The notes beneath the pieces are model-generated. The model ran no database searches and had not been told where the DNA came from. It worked only from the letters and a program-made list of their open reading frames with translations. This document shows positions 43,815 to 52,286 of a DNA stretch of 64,000 nucleotides, piece by piece; position 1 is the first letter of the stretch, and every line of letters starts with the position of its first letter. The DNA is from Planctomonas psychrotolerans (lineage in GTDB: Bacteria; Actinomycetota; Actinomycetes; Actinomycetales; Microbacteriaceae). The stretch is from positions 1,364,001-1,428,000 of the forward strand of contig NZ_SJEV01000001.1 in the NCBI RefSeq assembly GCF_008642235.1, read 5' to 3'. Position numbers and translations under genes: made by a program.

Positions 43815-44744
43815 ATGGCACTGACTGCCCCTCCTTCCGGGGTGACTGCGCCCCGTGCGTCACGGAGGCGGGCGTCCTTCGTAAAGATCGCTCCCTACGT
43901 ATTCCTCACTCCTTTCTATGTCGTGTTCCTGCTCTTCATTGCCGGACCGACACTGTTCGCGATCTATCTGAGCCTGCACAGTTGGGCCGGACTGGGGTCC
44001 TTCTCGTTCGTCGGGTTCGACAATTACACCAACCTGTTCACCAATGACGACTTCCATGCCGCCGCAGGGAACACCGCCTGGTACGTCCTCGGCGCCCTGC
44101 TCATCGTCCTGCCGCTCTCCCTCGGGTTGGCGGCGGTGCTGAACGCGCACGGCGTCCGCTGGAAGGGCTTCTTCCGCACATCGTTCTTCCTGCCGATCGT
44201 GCTGTCGCCCGTGATCGTGGCTCTTCTGTTCAACATCCTCTTCGACACGGGGACCGGTCTGGTGAACGGGGTCCTCAGCAGCGTTCTCGGAGTTCCGCCG
44301 GTCGGTTGGCTCGATACTCCGGTGTGGGCCAAGGTGACGATCGTGCTGGTCCTGATTTGGCGATACACCGGATACCTGATGATCTTCTTCCTCGCCGGCT
44401 TGCAGAATATCCCCCGGGAGCTGTACGAGGCGGCTTCTCTTGACGGCGCCGGTCCGTTCCGCCAGTTCAGTCGCATCACCATACCGATGCTGAAGCCGGT
44501 CACCGCCTTCGTCGTGGTCATCGTGCTCACGGGAACCGCGCAGATCTTCGAGGAGCCGTTCATCCTCACCAATGGCGGCCCAGGCAACGCCTCATTGAGC
44601 ATCACGCAGTTCATCTTCCGGGCGGCGTTCCAACGTCAGGAGTTCGGACTCGCGGCTGCCGCCGGCGTCCTTCTATTCATCGTCGTGTTCGCCATCTCCC
44701 GGGTCATCGCATCGGTATTCGGAATCGGCAAGGAATCACAATGA
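43815..44744 (+). CDS. Carbohydrate ABC transporter permease (MalF-like)
   Basis: A 309-residue CUT1 permease with six helices. The coupling motif EAASLDGAGPFRQFSRITIP lies at about 212-231. ATG at 43815 starts one base after the SBP stop. Its own stop overlaps the next permease start (ATGA). No ATPase is encoded in the locus, so a shared MsiK-type ATPase elsewhere is presumed. Confidence 0.88.
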   Translation: MALTAPPSGVTAPRASRRRASFVKIAPYVFLTPFYVVFLLFIAGPTLFAIYLSLHSWAGLGSFSFVGFDNYTNLFTNDDFHAAAGNTAWYVLGALLIVLPLSLGLAAVLNAHGVRWKGFFRTSFFLPIVLSPVIVALLFNILFDTGTGLVNGVLSSVLGVPPVGWLDTPVWAKVTIVLVLIWRYTGYLMIFFLAGLQNIPRELYEAASLDGAGPFRQFSRITIPMLKPVTAFVVVIVLTGTAQIFEEPFILTNGGPGNASLSITQFIFRAAFQRQEFGLAAAAGVLLFIVVFAISRVIASVFGIGKESQ

Positions 44745-45619
44745 CTGCAGTGTCGTATCGCGAGGATGCGCGGGTTACCCCGCATCGCAACAAGAGCCGC
44801 GGTCGCAAGCTCGCCCTGATCGGCACGCATGTCGGCCTGTTCTTCTGGCTGATCGTCGCATTGACTCCGCTCATCTGGGCGTTGTCCGGTTCCTTCAAAC
44901 CGATCGAGGACATCTTCGTCTCGCCTCCGCAGATCATCCCCGAACGCCCGACCGTCGCGAATTACACGGATCTGTTCAGCACGGTGCCCTTCTTCGGTTG
45001 GTTCATGAGGAGCATTCTCATAGCCGGGGGCACCGCAGCGTTCTCCACCTTCTTCTGCGCTCTGGCGGGGTTCGCGTTCGCGAAGTATCGCTTCCCGGGC
45101 GAGAAGATTCTGTTCAACATCATGCTGTCTTCGTTGATGATCCCCTTCGCGATCATCCTGGTGCCCCTCTTCATCGAGGTCACCCGAATGGGCCTGTCCA
45201 ACCAGTACATCGCCTATTCGATCCCCTTCCTGATTCCGGCCTTCGGGATCTTCATGATGCGGCAGTTCATCGTGTCGGTACCGACCGAGCTCCTGGAGGC
45301 GGCACGGATAGACGGGTGTGGAGAGTTCCGGCTCTTCCTCGGGGTCGTGATCCCCGTGATCCGCCCGGCTCTCGGGGCGCTCTTCGTGTGGTTTTTCCTC
45401 ACCGTGTACAACGACTTTCTCTGGCCGGCAGTGATCGTCTCCGACTCGTCGCGATACACCCTCACGCTGGGGTTGAACTCGTTGCGGACGGCGTACTCGA
45501 CCGAGTACGGCTTGGTCCTTGCCGGCACGATGCTGGCAGCGCTGCCCACGTTGATCATCTTCATCCTGCTGCGCAAGCAGCTGATCGAAGGCTTGACGGC
45601 GGGAGCGGTGAAGGCCTGA
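44741..45619 (+). CDS. Carbohydrate ABC transporter permease (MalG-like)
   Basis: A 292-residue CUT1 permease with six helices. The coupling loop EAARIDGCGEFRLFLGVVIP lies at about residue 185, and the protein ends in the usual LTAGAVKA tail. It completes the importer with the MalF-like partner and the Tat lipoprotein. It is the last gene of the island; the right direct repeat begins 18 bases after its stop. Confidence 0.88.
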   Translation: MTAVSYREDARVTPHRNKSRGRKLALIGTHVGLFFWLIVALTPLIWALSGSFKPIEDIFVSPPQIIPERPTVANYTDLFSTVPFFGWFMRSILIAGGTAAFSTFFCALAGFAFAKYRFPGEKILFNIMLSSLMIPFAIILVPLFIEVTRMGLSNQYIAYSIPFLIPAFGIFMMRQFIVSVPTELLEAARIDGCGEFRLFLGVVIPVIRPALGALFVWFFLTVYNDFLWPAVIVSDSSRYTLTLGLNSLRTAYSTEYGLVLAGTMLAALPTLIIFILLRKQLIEGLTAGAVKA

Positions 45620-45637
45620 GCCCTCCTCCGTTGCGCG

Positions 45638-45682
45638 CTGGCAGGCCGCGCGCGGCGCCTGAGCATCCGGTGCGGGAGTCGC
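45638..45682 (+). repeat. Right 45-bp direct repeat (pdxA2 3' end)
   Basis: A second copy of the pdxA2 end, still reading WQAARGA and a stop in frame with the ancestral gene, but without any pdxA upstream. One synonymous mismatch (T to C) separates it from 38594-38638. The alcohol dehydrogenase paralogue starts 43 bases later. Confidence 0.9.
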
Positions 45683-45725
45683 GAGATCCGCCGCTTCGTC
45701 GACTCGAAGCGCGTAGACCTGACGG

Positions 45726-46901
45726 ATGAAAGCACTCACTTGGCAAGGCAAGCGCAACGTCATCGTCGAAGAAGTCCCCGATCCGGTCATTCAGGACCCC
45801 ACTGATGCGGTGATCCGCATCACCTCGACGGCGATCTGCGGTTCCGACCTGCACCTGTACGAGGTGTTCGGTCCGTACCTCGAGAAGGGTGATGTGCTCG
45901 GACACGAGAACATGGGGATCGTGGAGCAGGTCGGCTCCGCCGTCACGAACCTCGCACCCGGCGACCGCGTCGTCATCCCCTTCGTGATCGCCTGCGGCAC
46001 CTGCTACATGTGCACGCGCGGCCTCACCACCCAGTGCGAGACCACCCAGAACCGTGACAAGGAATCCGGCGCGTCGCTCTACGGGTTCTCCGAGCTCTAC
46101 GGATCCGTTCCCGGCGGCCAGGCCGAGAAGCTGCGGGTGCCGTACGCGGACTTCAACGCGACGAAGGTCGGCCACGAGCTGTCCGACGACCGCTACCTCT
46201 TCCTCAGCGACATCCTGCCCACCGCCTGGCAGGGCGTGCAGTACGCGGATGTGCCCGAGGGCGGCACGCTCGGCGTGATGGGGCTCGGCCCGGTCGGCCA
46301 GTTCGCCAGCCGCATCGGCGTCCACCTCGGCTACCGGGTGATCGCCGTTGATCCGGTGCCCGAGCGTCGCGCGATGGCGGAGCGCCACGGCGTGGAGACC
46401 ATCGACCTGACCGGCGACGTGGTCGACGTGCTGCGCACGATGACCGATGGCCGCGGGCCCGACTCGATCGTGGATGCGGTGGGCATGGAGGCGCACGGCG
46501 CACCCGTCGCGGCATTCGTCGAGGCAGCGGCGGGCGTCCTGCCCGACGGCATCGCCAAGAAGGTGTTCAACACGGCGGGTCTCGACCGCCTCACGGCCCT
46601 GCACGCGTCCCTCGACGCCGTGCGACGCGGCGGCACCGTGTCCCTCAGCGGCGTCTACGCCGGCGAGGCCGACCCGATGCCGATGAAGTCGATGTTCGAC
46701 AAGCAGATCACTCTGCGCATGGGCCAGTGCAACGTGCAGAAGTGGCGCGCCGATCTGCTGCCGCTGGTGGAGGACCCGTCCGACCCGCTGGGTGTGGAGG
46801 ATCTCGTGACCCATCGCGTGCCGCTCGACCGTGCGCCCGAGATGTACGACATCTTCCAGAAGAAGGACGACGGGTGCATCAAGGTGGTTCTCACGCCGTA
46901 A
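45726..46901 (+). CDS. Formaldehyde-dehydrogenase-like zinc alcohol dehydrogenase, second copy
   Basis: A 391-residue paralogue of the gene at 30921, with the same zinc sites (CGSDLHLYE, CGTCYMCTRGLTTQCE), GLGPVGQFASR coenzyme loop and identical last residues KKDDGCIKVVLTP. It lies just outside the right repeat, so before the island arrived it probably followed pdxA2. The substrate is unknown. A hairpin terminator follows the stop. Confidence 0.87.
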   Translation: MKALTWQGKRNVIVEEVPDPVIQDPTDAVIRITSTAICGSDLHLYEVFGPYLEKGDVLGHENMGIVEQVGSAVTNLAPGDRVVIPFVIACGTCYMCTRGLTTQCETTQNRDKESGASLYGFSELYGSVPGGQAEKLRVPYADFNATKVGHELSDDRYLFLSDILPTAWQGVQYADVPEGGTLGVMGLGPVGQFASRIGVHLGYRVIAVDPVPERRAMAERHGVETIDLTGDVVDVLRTMTDGRGPDSIVDAVGMEAHGAPVAAFVEAAAGVLPDGIAKKVFNTAGLDRLTALHASLDAVRRGGTVSLSGVYAGEADPMPMKSMFDKQITLRMGQCNVQKWRADLLPLVEDPSDPLGVEDLVTHRVPLDRAPEMYDIFQKKDDGCIKVVLTP

Positions 46902-46906
46902 CGCGC

Positions 46907-46938
46907 AGCAGCGCGGAAGAATGGACTTCCGCGCTGCT
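46907..46938 (+). terminator. 13-bp hairpin terminator
   Basis: Arms at 46907-46919 and 46926-46938 pair perfectly around a 6-base loop, six bases after the alcohol dehydrogenase stop. Confidence 0.75.
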
Positions 46939-46976
46939 TCCCAGATCGGCGCGGCTCTAGCCGATCGGAGGGTGGC

Positions 46977-47542
46977 GTGCCACGAGAACTGGTGTGGACG
47001 GGATTCGTCTCGGTGGACGGCGTGATGGATTCCCCCGGCGGAAGGGTCGAGGGCCATCCCGCCGGCGGGTGGGTGTTCCGCACGCCTTTCGTGCCCGAGG
47101 CCTTCTCGCTGAAGGAGGAGGAGCTCGACGACACCACCGCGCTTCTCTTCGGTCGGCGGAGCTACGAAGCCTTCGCGCCGATCTGGTCGACGTCGGAGGA
47201 CCACCTCGCGTATCAGGCGTTGCCGAAGTACGTGCTGTCGACGACGCTCGACGCTGATTCGCTGGTGGACGGGTGGGGCGAGACCGCCATCCTGCGGTCC
47301 ATCGACGACGTCAGCGCGCTCAAACAGAGCGACGGTGGTGCAATCTTCGTTCACGGCAGCGGAGGGCTGGCCCGAAACCTCGCCGATGCCGGCCTCATCG
47401 ATCGCTACAACCTCCTCGTCTTCTCGGTGAGGGGAAGAGCATCTTCAGCCGGAGCACTCAGAGCGAACGCCGGCTCGTGCTCAGGGAATCCGCTGCCTAT
47501 GGCAACGGGATTCTGAAGGTCGTTTACGACGTCGTGCACTGA
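46977..47542 (+). pseudogene. Frameshifted dihydrofolate-reductase (RibD C-terminal) family gene
   Basis: The first frame (from GTG 46977) encodes a RibD-C/DHFR-like start with TGFVSVDGVM, FGRRSYEAF and FVHGSGGLARNLADAGLID. It continues well to RYNLLVF at about 47432. The family then expects PVVLG-GK, but the frame changes and the matching GEGKSIF...LRESAAYGNGIL ending is in another frame, to the TGA at 47540-47542. The pattern fits a loss of about ten bases near 47433. The protein is likely non-functional unless the frameshift is a sequencing error. Confidence 0.7.
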
Positions 47543-47607
47543 AGCTCCTCCATACGGCTGACGCTCGTCGACGCGACGGACGCGCGGCCCTCAGCCCGAT
47601 GTCGGGC

Positions 47608-48201
47608 TCAGGGGCGCGGATCGGTGCGCAGCAGCGACATCACGAGAACGTCGTGAGGTTCACCGTCGAAGACGAATGCGCTGCGCAACCGCCCTTCGAC
47701 CACGAACCCGGTCCGGGAGTACACGGTCACGGCTCGAGGGTTGAAGTCCATGACCTCGAGCGAGATGCGGTCGAGGCCGGTCACCGCGAACGCGTGGTCG
47801 ACCATCAGGCGAACGGCCTCCGAGCCGAGGCCCCGGTTCCGTCCTCCGGGGCCGATGAGGATCCGCAGGTTGCAGCTGCGATCATGCGGACTCCAGTCGT
47901 TGATCACCACCTCGCCCACGCACGTGTCGGTGCGTCGGTCGATGAGGGCGAGGTCCAGTCGGTCCCCCTGCCCTTCCCGGGACTCGTACCACGCGCGCGT
48001 CTTCTCATCCAGCACCGGGTGCCGTGCCGCCGCCTCGACCTCGGCCGTCGTGTGCGCCGAACCGGTGAGGCGGATGACATCGGGGTCGGCGAGGATGGGG
48101 CCCATCGCGTCGATGTCCTCAGCGGTGAAGCCGCGGAGAGTGACGAGATCACCGTCGAGGTGAGGAGTCCGCGGGAAGAGCCGGGCCGGGAGTTCGGGCA
48201 T
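47608..48201 (-). CDS. GNAT family N-acetyltransferase (RimJ/RimL-like)
   Basis: A 197-residue acetyltransferase close to the RimJ/RimL group. It has VTLRGFTAEDIDAM near the start, a LIGPGGRNRGLGSEAVRLM acetyl-CoA motif near residue 125, and SLEVMDFNPRAVTVYSRTGF near 155. The target is unknown; N-terminal or small-molecule acetylation is usual. ATG at 48201 follows GGGAGC. Confidence 0.83.
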   Translation of the reverse strand: MPELPARLFPRTPHLDGDLVTLRGFTAEDIDAMGPILADPDVIRLTGSAHTTAEVEAAARHPVLDEKTRAWYESREGQGDRLDLALIDRRTDTCVGEVVINDWSPHDRSCNLRILIGPGGRNRGLGSEAVRLMVDHAFAVTGLDRISLEVMDFNPRAVTVYSRTGFVVEGRLRSAFVFDGEPHDVLVMSLLRTDPRP

Positions 48202-48252
48202 GCTCCCAGCTTGGAGCACCGGACGCCTTACTGCGAGGAGGGACCCCGTCGG

Positions 48253-48552
48253 TCAGTAGCCGTCGGGCTTGGTGGCGGCCCCGTCGAGCCAGAGGCGGTC
48301 CTTCGGGTCGCTGTGTGTTCCGCCGGTCCCCACATGCTTCCCATCGATGCGGTCACCTGTGGTGATGACGTGAACCATAGCCATTCCATGACCACGGCCG
48401 AGGCCGTACTCCTCCGACAGCCAGGCGAGAATCGGTCCCGCCGCGCTGTCCGGGCCGAATCCGCGTGCGTGCGCGAGGTCGATCAATTGGCGCGGGGTGA
48501 GGCCCGTCTTCTTCTCCACCGTGTCGAGGTAGGCCTGAAACGACATCGACAT
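48253..48552 (-). CDS. DUF4287 domain-containing protein
   Basis: A 99-residue protein with the DUF4287 pattern: FQAYLDTVEKKTGLTP, a middle WLSEEYGLGRGHGMAMVHVI segment and a short polar tail. Homologues often carry a second DUF5655 domain; this one does not. Function unknown. AAGGA precedes the start. Confidence 0.8.
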   Translation of the reverse strand: MSMSFQAYLDTVEKKTGLTPRQLIDLAHARGFGPDSAAGPILAWLSEEYGLGRGHGMAMVHVITTGDRIDGKHVGTGGTHSDPKDRLWLDGAATKPDGY

Positions 48553-48643
48553 CCTTCCCTGTTCGGCCCAGTCTGTCGCGTCGTCCGGCTGACCCGCCAG
48601 CCCCCGAAGAACGCAGTCACTCGGGCAGTTGGGGTCCGGAAAG

Positions 48644-50290
48644 TCAGAGCAGGCGCTTGTCCCCGGTCCGCGCGATCCGGATCCAGCGATAACCGAAACC
48701 GTCGAGGGTCACGTTCAGCACGCCGTCATCGAGCAGATAGGTCTCGTTTCCGAGCAGGTCGATGGCGCGCGTGGATTCGTCCGTGTCGTCCAGCGTCACG
48801 GTGACCTTGCGTCCATCGGGCGCGAAGTTGTGCAGGGCGATCAGGCGCCCCATCGATCCCTGCAACGAGTGCACCAGCACGCAGGCGTGGGGCTGGGGGA
48901 GGATCTCGAAGTCGCCCCAGCCGATCTCCGGTGAGATCGCGTATGCCGCGACGAGCTGGCGGACGAAGTGGAACATCGACTCGGGGTCGTGCAGTTGGGC
49001 GGACACGTTGATGTGTTCGGCGGAGAAGCCGCCGCTGACGAGCGGATGAGGCAGGTCATCCGCGTCCGCACCGGAGAAGGCGCCATTCGGGCTGTCGGCC
49101 CACTGCATGGGTGTTCGCACCGCGGCCCGTCCGGGAAGCGTCGGGTGTTCGCCCATGCCGATCTCCTCGCCGTAGTAGAGCACCGGTGCGCCGGGGAGGG
49201 AGAACGTGAGGCTGTAGACCATGCGGATCCACCGCGGGTCCCCGCCGAGCATGGGTGGCAGTCGCCGAACGATGCCTCGTCCGTGGATGCGCATGGATTC
49301 CTCGGGAGCGAACGCCTCGAACACCTCGTTCCGCTCGTCCTCGCTGAGTTGATCAAGGGTGAGCTCGTCGTGGTTGCGCACGAAGTTCGCCCACTGGTTG
49401 GTGCGCGCGAGCTGCGGCCGCGCGCGGAGCGCTTCGACCAGCGGTCCCGCGTCCTCACGGGCGAGAGACAGATAGAGACGTTGGTTGGCGACGAAGTCGA
49501 ACTGCATGGTCAACTCGTCGCCGTCCTCGTCGCCGAAGAATGCGATCTGCTTGTCGTACGGCAGGTTCACCTCGCCGAGCAACGCGCCCGCGCCGTTTCG
49601 TCGCCCGACGAACGTGCGGATGGCCTGTAGGTACTCGTGCTCGTTCTCCCCGCCGTTGTCGATGAGGAAGGGCACGGCGTCGACGCGGAAGCCATCGACC
49701 CCGATCTGCAGCCAGAAGCCGATGACCTTGGCGATCGCCTCCCGTACCTTCGGGTTGGCCGTATTGAGATCCGGTTGGTGACGATAGAAGGAGTGCTCGT
49801 AGTACTGACCCGCGGCCTCGTCGTAGAACCAGACGCCGTCCTCCGCATCGGGGAACATGCTCGCGCGCTGGTCCTCGGGCGGCTCGTCGCGCCAGATGTA
49901 GAAGTCCCGGTACGGGCTGTCCCGGCTCTGGCGTGCGGACTGGAACCACGGGTGCGCGTCGGACGTGTGATTGACGACGAGGTCGACGATGACGCGCATC
50001 CCCCGTTCGTGAGCGGTCCTCACCACCTCCACGAAGTCACCCAGATCGCCGTAGCGAGGGTCGACCCCGAAGTAGTCGGCGATGTCGTAGCCGTTGTCGG
50101 CTCGCGGGGAGGGGTAGAACGGCGCGAGCCACAGGCAGGTCACGCCGAGCTCGCCCAGGTAGTCCAGCCGGTGCGACAAGCCCTCGAAATCACCCGTGCC
50201 ATCGTCGTTCCAGTCGAGATACGAGCCCACGTTCAGGTTGTAGAAGACGGCGGTCTTCCACCACATATCGCTGATGTCGCTGACCTTCAT
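48644..50290 (-). CDS. GH13 alpha-amylase family protein, trehalose-synthase-like
   Basis: A 548-residue GH13 enzyme. The catalytic residues are Asp204 (VDGFRVDAVP), Glu240 (ALLGEVNLP) and the Asp308 of VRNHDEL. Its domain plan, the N-terminal YNLNVGSYLDWNDDGTGDF and short C-domain match trehalose-synthase-like enzymes that isomerise maltose. The maltokinase domain often fused to TreS is absent. Maltose/trehalose interconversion is inference; a general glucosidase is possible. ATG at 50290 follows GGGAG. Confidence 0.83.
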   Translation of the reverse strand: MKVSDISDMWWKTAVFYNLNVGSYLDWNDDGTGDFEGLSHRLDYLGELGVTCLWLAPFYPSPRADNGYDIADYFGVDPRYGDLGDFVEVVRTAHERGMRVIVDLVVNHTSDAHPWFQSARQSRDSPYRDFYIWRDEPPEDQRASMFPDAEDGVWFYDEAAGQYYEHSFYRHQPDLNTANPKVREAIAKVIGFWLQIGVDGFRVDAVPFLIDNGGENEHEYLQAIRTFVGRRNGAGALLGEVNLPYDKQIAFFGDEDGDELTMQFDFVANQRLYLSLAREDAGPLVEALRARPQLARTNQWANFVRNHDELTLDQLSEDERNEVFEAFAPEESMRIHGRGIVRRLPPMLGGDPRWIRMVYSLTFSLPGAPVLYYGEEIGMGEHPTLPGRAAVRTPMQWADSPNGAFSGADADDLPHPLVSGGFSAEHINVSAQLHDPESMFHFVRQLVAAYAISPEIGWGDFEILPQPHACVLVHSLQGSMGRLIALHNFAPDGRKVTVTLDDTDESTRAIDLLGNETYLLDDGVLNVTLDGFGYRWIRIARTGDKRLL

Positions 50291-50404
50291 GAATGACTCC
50301 CGTCGATCCCGATGCCCCGTCAATCTATCCCGCGCGACCTGTCACGACGCTGGTGGTGCTGGAGGGCGGTCCCCTCTTCTCCGTCCTGTGCGATCGACGA
50401 CGGG

Positions 50405-51349
50405 TCACTCGGCGCCGAGGTCGGGGACGGCGATGACCTTGCCGTGCACCTCGCCGGCCGCGGCCCGGGCGTGGATCACCGGCAGATCGCTCAGCGGTAC
50501 GCGTTCCGCGATGTCGACGGTGAGGTCACCGCTGTCGACCAGGGCCACCAGCTGGGCCAGTTCGTCCACGTCGGCGCGGACGAAGACCCCTGCGGTGCGC
50601 ACTCCGCGGGTGTCGTCGCCCGGCGTGGTCATCCATGCGGTGGTGGCCACGACGATTCCACCGTCTCGGACGAGCGCGACGAGCGCGCCGAAGTCGTCGG
50701 GACTGATCGGTGCGAGGTTCAGAAGCACATCGACGGGCTCCGTCACGGATTCGAGGACGGAGGACGTGGTGTGGTCGATCACCTCGTCAGCACCGGCCGC
50801 CGAAACGGCGTCGCGGCTGCGCGGACTCGCGGTGGCGATGACGTACGCCCCGGCTCGCTTGGCGAGCTGGACGGCGTATCCGCCCACTGCTCCACCGGCG
50901 CCGATGATCACCAGTCGCTGACCCTCTTCGAGCTCGGCATCATCGAAGAGCGCCTGCCATGCGGTCAGGGCCACCGACGGCAGCGCCGCGGCATCCACGA
51001 GCGGGATGCTGGTCGGAGCCGTGGTGAGGGTGTGCGCCGCCGTGACGACGTACTCCGCTGCAGAACCGCTCTCGGTCATCGGGAGGAATCCCACGACGGT
51101 GTCGCCCGCCGCAAAGCCGGATACGCCATCCCCGATCGCGACGACGGTGCCCGACACGTCGTATCCGGGAACGTGCGGCAGGGTCACCGGGAAGGGAAGG
51201 GTGCCGCCGCGGATGCCGGCGTCGGCCGGGTTGAATGCGGAACCGGCGACGCGGATGAGCACCTGGCCTTCCGAGGCGACGGGCTGGTCGGTGTCCTCGT
51301 AGGAGAGCACCTCGGGGCCACCGAGTTCGTGGAAACGTACTGCCTTCAT
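50405..51349 (-). CDS. NADP-dependent oxidoreductase (quinone reductase-like)
   Basis: A 314-residue zinc-free medium-chain reductase, with FHELGGPEVLSYED at the start, VPGYDVSGTV and the coenzyme loop GAGGAVGGYAVQLAK near residue 155. Such enzymes reduce quinones or activated alkenes with NADPH. It is divergent from a MarR regulator, with a strong inverted repeat between them, so it is probably induced by electrophiles or phenols. Confidence 0.86.
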   Translation of the reverse strand: MKAVRFHELGGPEVLSYEDTDQPVASEGQVLIRVAGSAFNPADAGIRGGTLPFPVTLPHVPGYDVSGTVVAIGDGVSGFAAGDTVVGFLPMTESGSAAEYVVTAAHTLTTAPTSIPLVDAAALPSVALTAWQALFDDAELEEGQRLVIIGAGGAVGGYAVQLAKRAGAYVIATASPRSRDAVSAAGADEVIDHTTSSVLESVTEPVDVLLNLAPISPDDFGALVALVRDGGIVVATTAWMTTPGDDTRGVRTAGVFVRADVDELAQLVALVDSGDLTVDIAERVPLSDLPVIHARAAAGEVHGKVIAVPDLGAE

Positions 51350-51407
51350 GATCGTCTTCTCTCTCGATAGCGCTTCGAATGTGAAGCAACTGATGGCGAC
51401 GATAGCA

Positions 51408-51446
51408 TTGCTACGGATTCGTAGCAAGTGCTTAGAGTTCGTAGCA
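51408..51446. promoter_or_regulatory. MarR-type operator TTGCTACG-N4-CGTAGCAA
   Basis: Perfect 8-bp arms (51408-51415, 51420-51427) are followed by a further CGTAGCA half-site (51440-51446). They lie between the divergent oxidoreductase and MarR genes and are the probable repressor site. Confidence 0.7.
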
Positions 51447-51463
51447 TCGACTAGGGTTGCGGT

Positions 51464-51964
51464 ATGGCCGTTCCCTCCCGATCCTTCGACTCCACCGAAC
51501 TGGGCGCGTATTTCGCGCTGATCGAGGTGAGCAGTCTGCTGCGCCACACGGTCGAGCAGCAGTTGCGGGCTGCCGGCGATCTCAGCTACGTGCAGTTCCA
51601 ACTGCTCGCGCGTCTCGGTGATTCGCCCGGGGGCAGTTGCCGCATGACCGATCTGGCCGACGGAGTGGTGTACAGCCGCAGCGGTCTCACCTACCAGGCC
51701 CAGTTGCTCGAGCAACGTGGATTGGTCACTCGCGCGCCTTCCACCGATGACGAGCGCGGCACCACGGTGACCATCACCGAGCAGGGCCGGAATACCCTCA
51801 CCGACGTGTTCCCGGGCCACATCGATGTGCTGAACGAGTTGCTGTTCGAACCCCTGGCGCGCACGGACGTCGAGGCCCTCGCTGACGTGTTGGGCAGGGT
51901 CCGCGACCACATGCGCTCGGCGCCCCCGAGGTCCGCGGCACCGCGGAGACGCAAGACCTCCTGA
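51464..51964 (+). CDS. MarR family regulator
   Basis: A 166-residue winged-helix repressor. The recognition helix lies in MTDLADGVVYSRSGLTYQ, the wing in STDDERGTTVTIT, and long N- and C-terminal helices form the dimer. It likely represses the divergent quinone reductase and itself through the palindrome at 51408. Start ATG at 51464; the upstream sequence TAGGGTTGCGGT gives a weak ribosome binding site. Confidence 0.87.
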   Translation: MAVPSRSFDSTELGAYFALIEVSSLLRHTVEQQLRAAGDLSYVQFQLLARLGDSPGGSCRMTDLADGVVYSRSGLTYQAQLLEQRGLVTRAPSTDDERGTTVTITEQGRNTLTDVFPGHIDVLNELLFEPLARTDVEALADVLGRVRDHMRSAPPRSAAPRRRKTS

Positions 51965-52036
51965 GGGGAGGGTCGCCCACTGCACCCCGGGCGGAGGATT
52001 CGACTGCCTACCGGAACTCTGTGGGCGTCAGTCCGA

Positions 52037-52286
52037 TCAGAATCGCGGCAGAGCGGGGTCGTACGACGGGGTGATGCTTCGCATGTACGTCGTGTCGTCG
52101 CGCGTCGTTCGCCCGGAATCGAGGTAGACCCGGTGCTGCGCGTCGAGCCGCTCGAGGTCCAGCTCGACGCCGAGTCCCGGGCCGGTCGGCACGCGAACCG
52201 CGCCGTCGACGAATTCGCCGTTCGCGGTGGGGTGCGACCCCCACTTGTAGAAGAGGTACGCGCTGTAGGGAACCTCGGTGCGCACC
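52037..52286 (-). pseudogene. C-terminal remnant of a glucarate-dehydratase-like enolase-superfamily gene
   Basis: About 82 codons on the minus strand. They contain FVDGAVRVPTGPGLGVELDL and a YLDSGRTTRDDTTYMR ending, the pattern of the C-terminus of glucarate dehydratase and related sugar-acid dehydratases. The upstream barrel is missing. The fragment is joined head-to-head to a uronate dehydrogenase fragment at a 10-bp palindrome. Confidence 0.6.

Noticed and set aside
38594-45682. Prophage or transposon between the direct repeats
   Set aside because: No integrase, transposase, terminal inverted repeats or phage genes are present; only catabolic genes.
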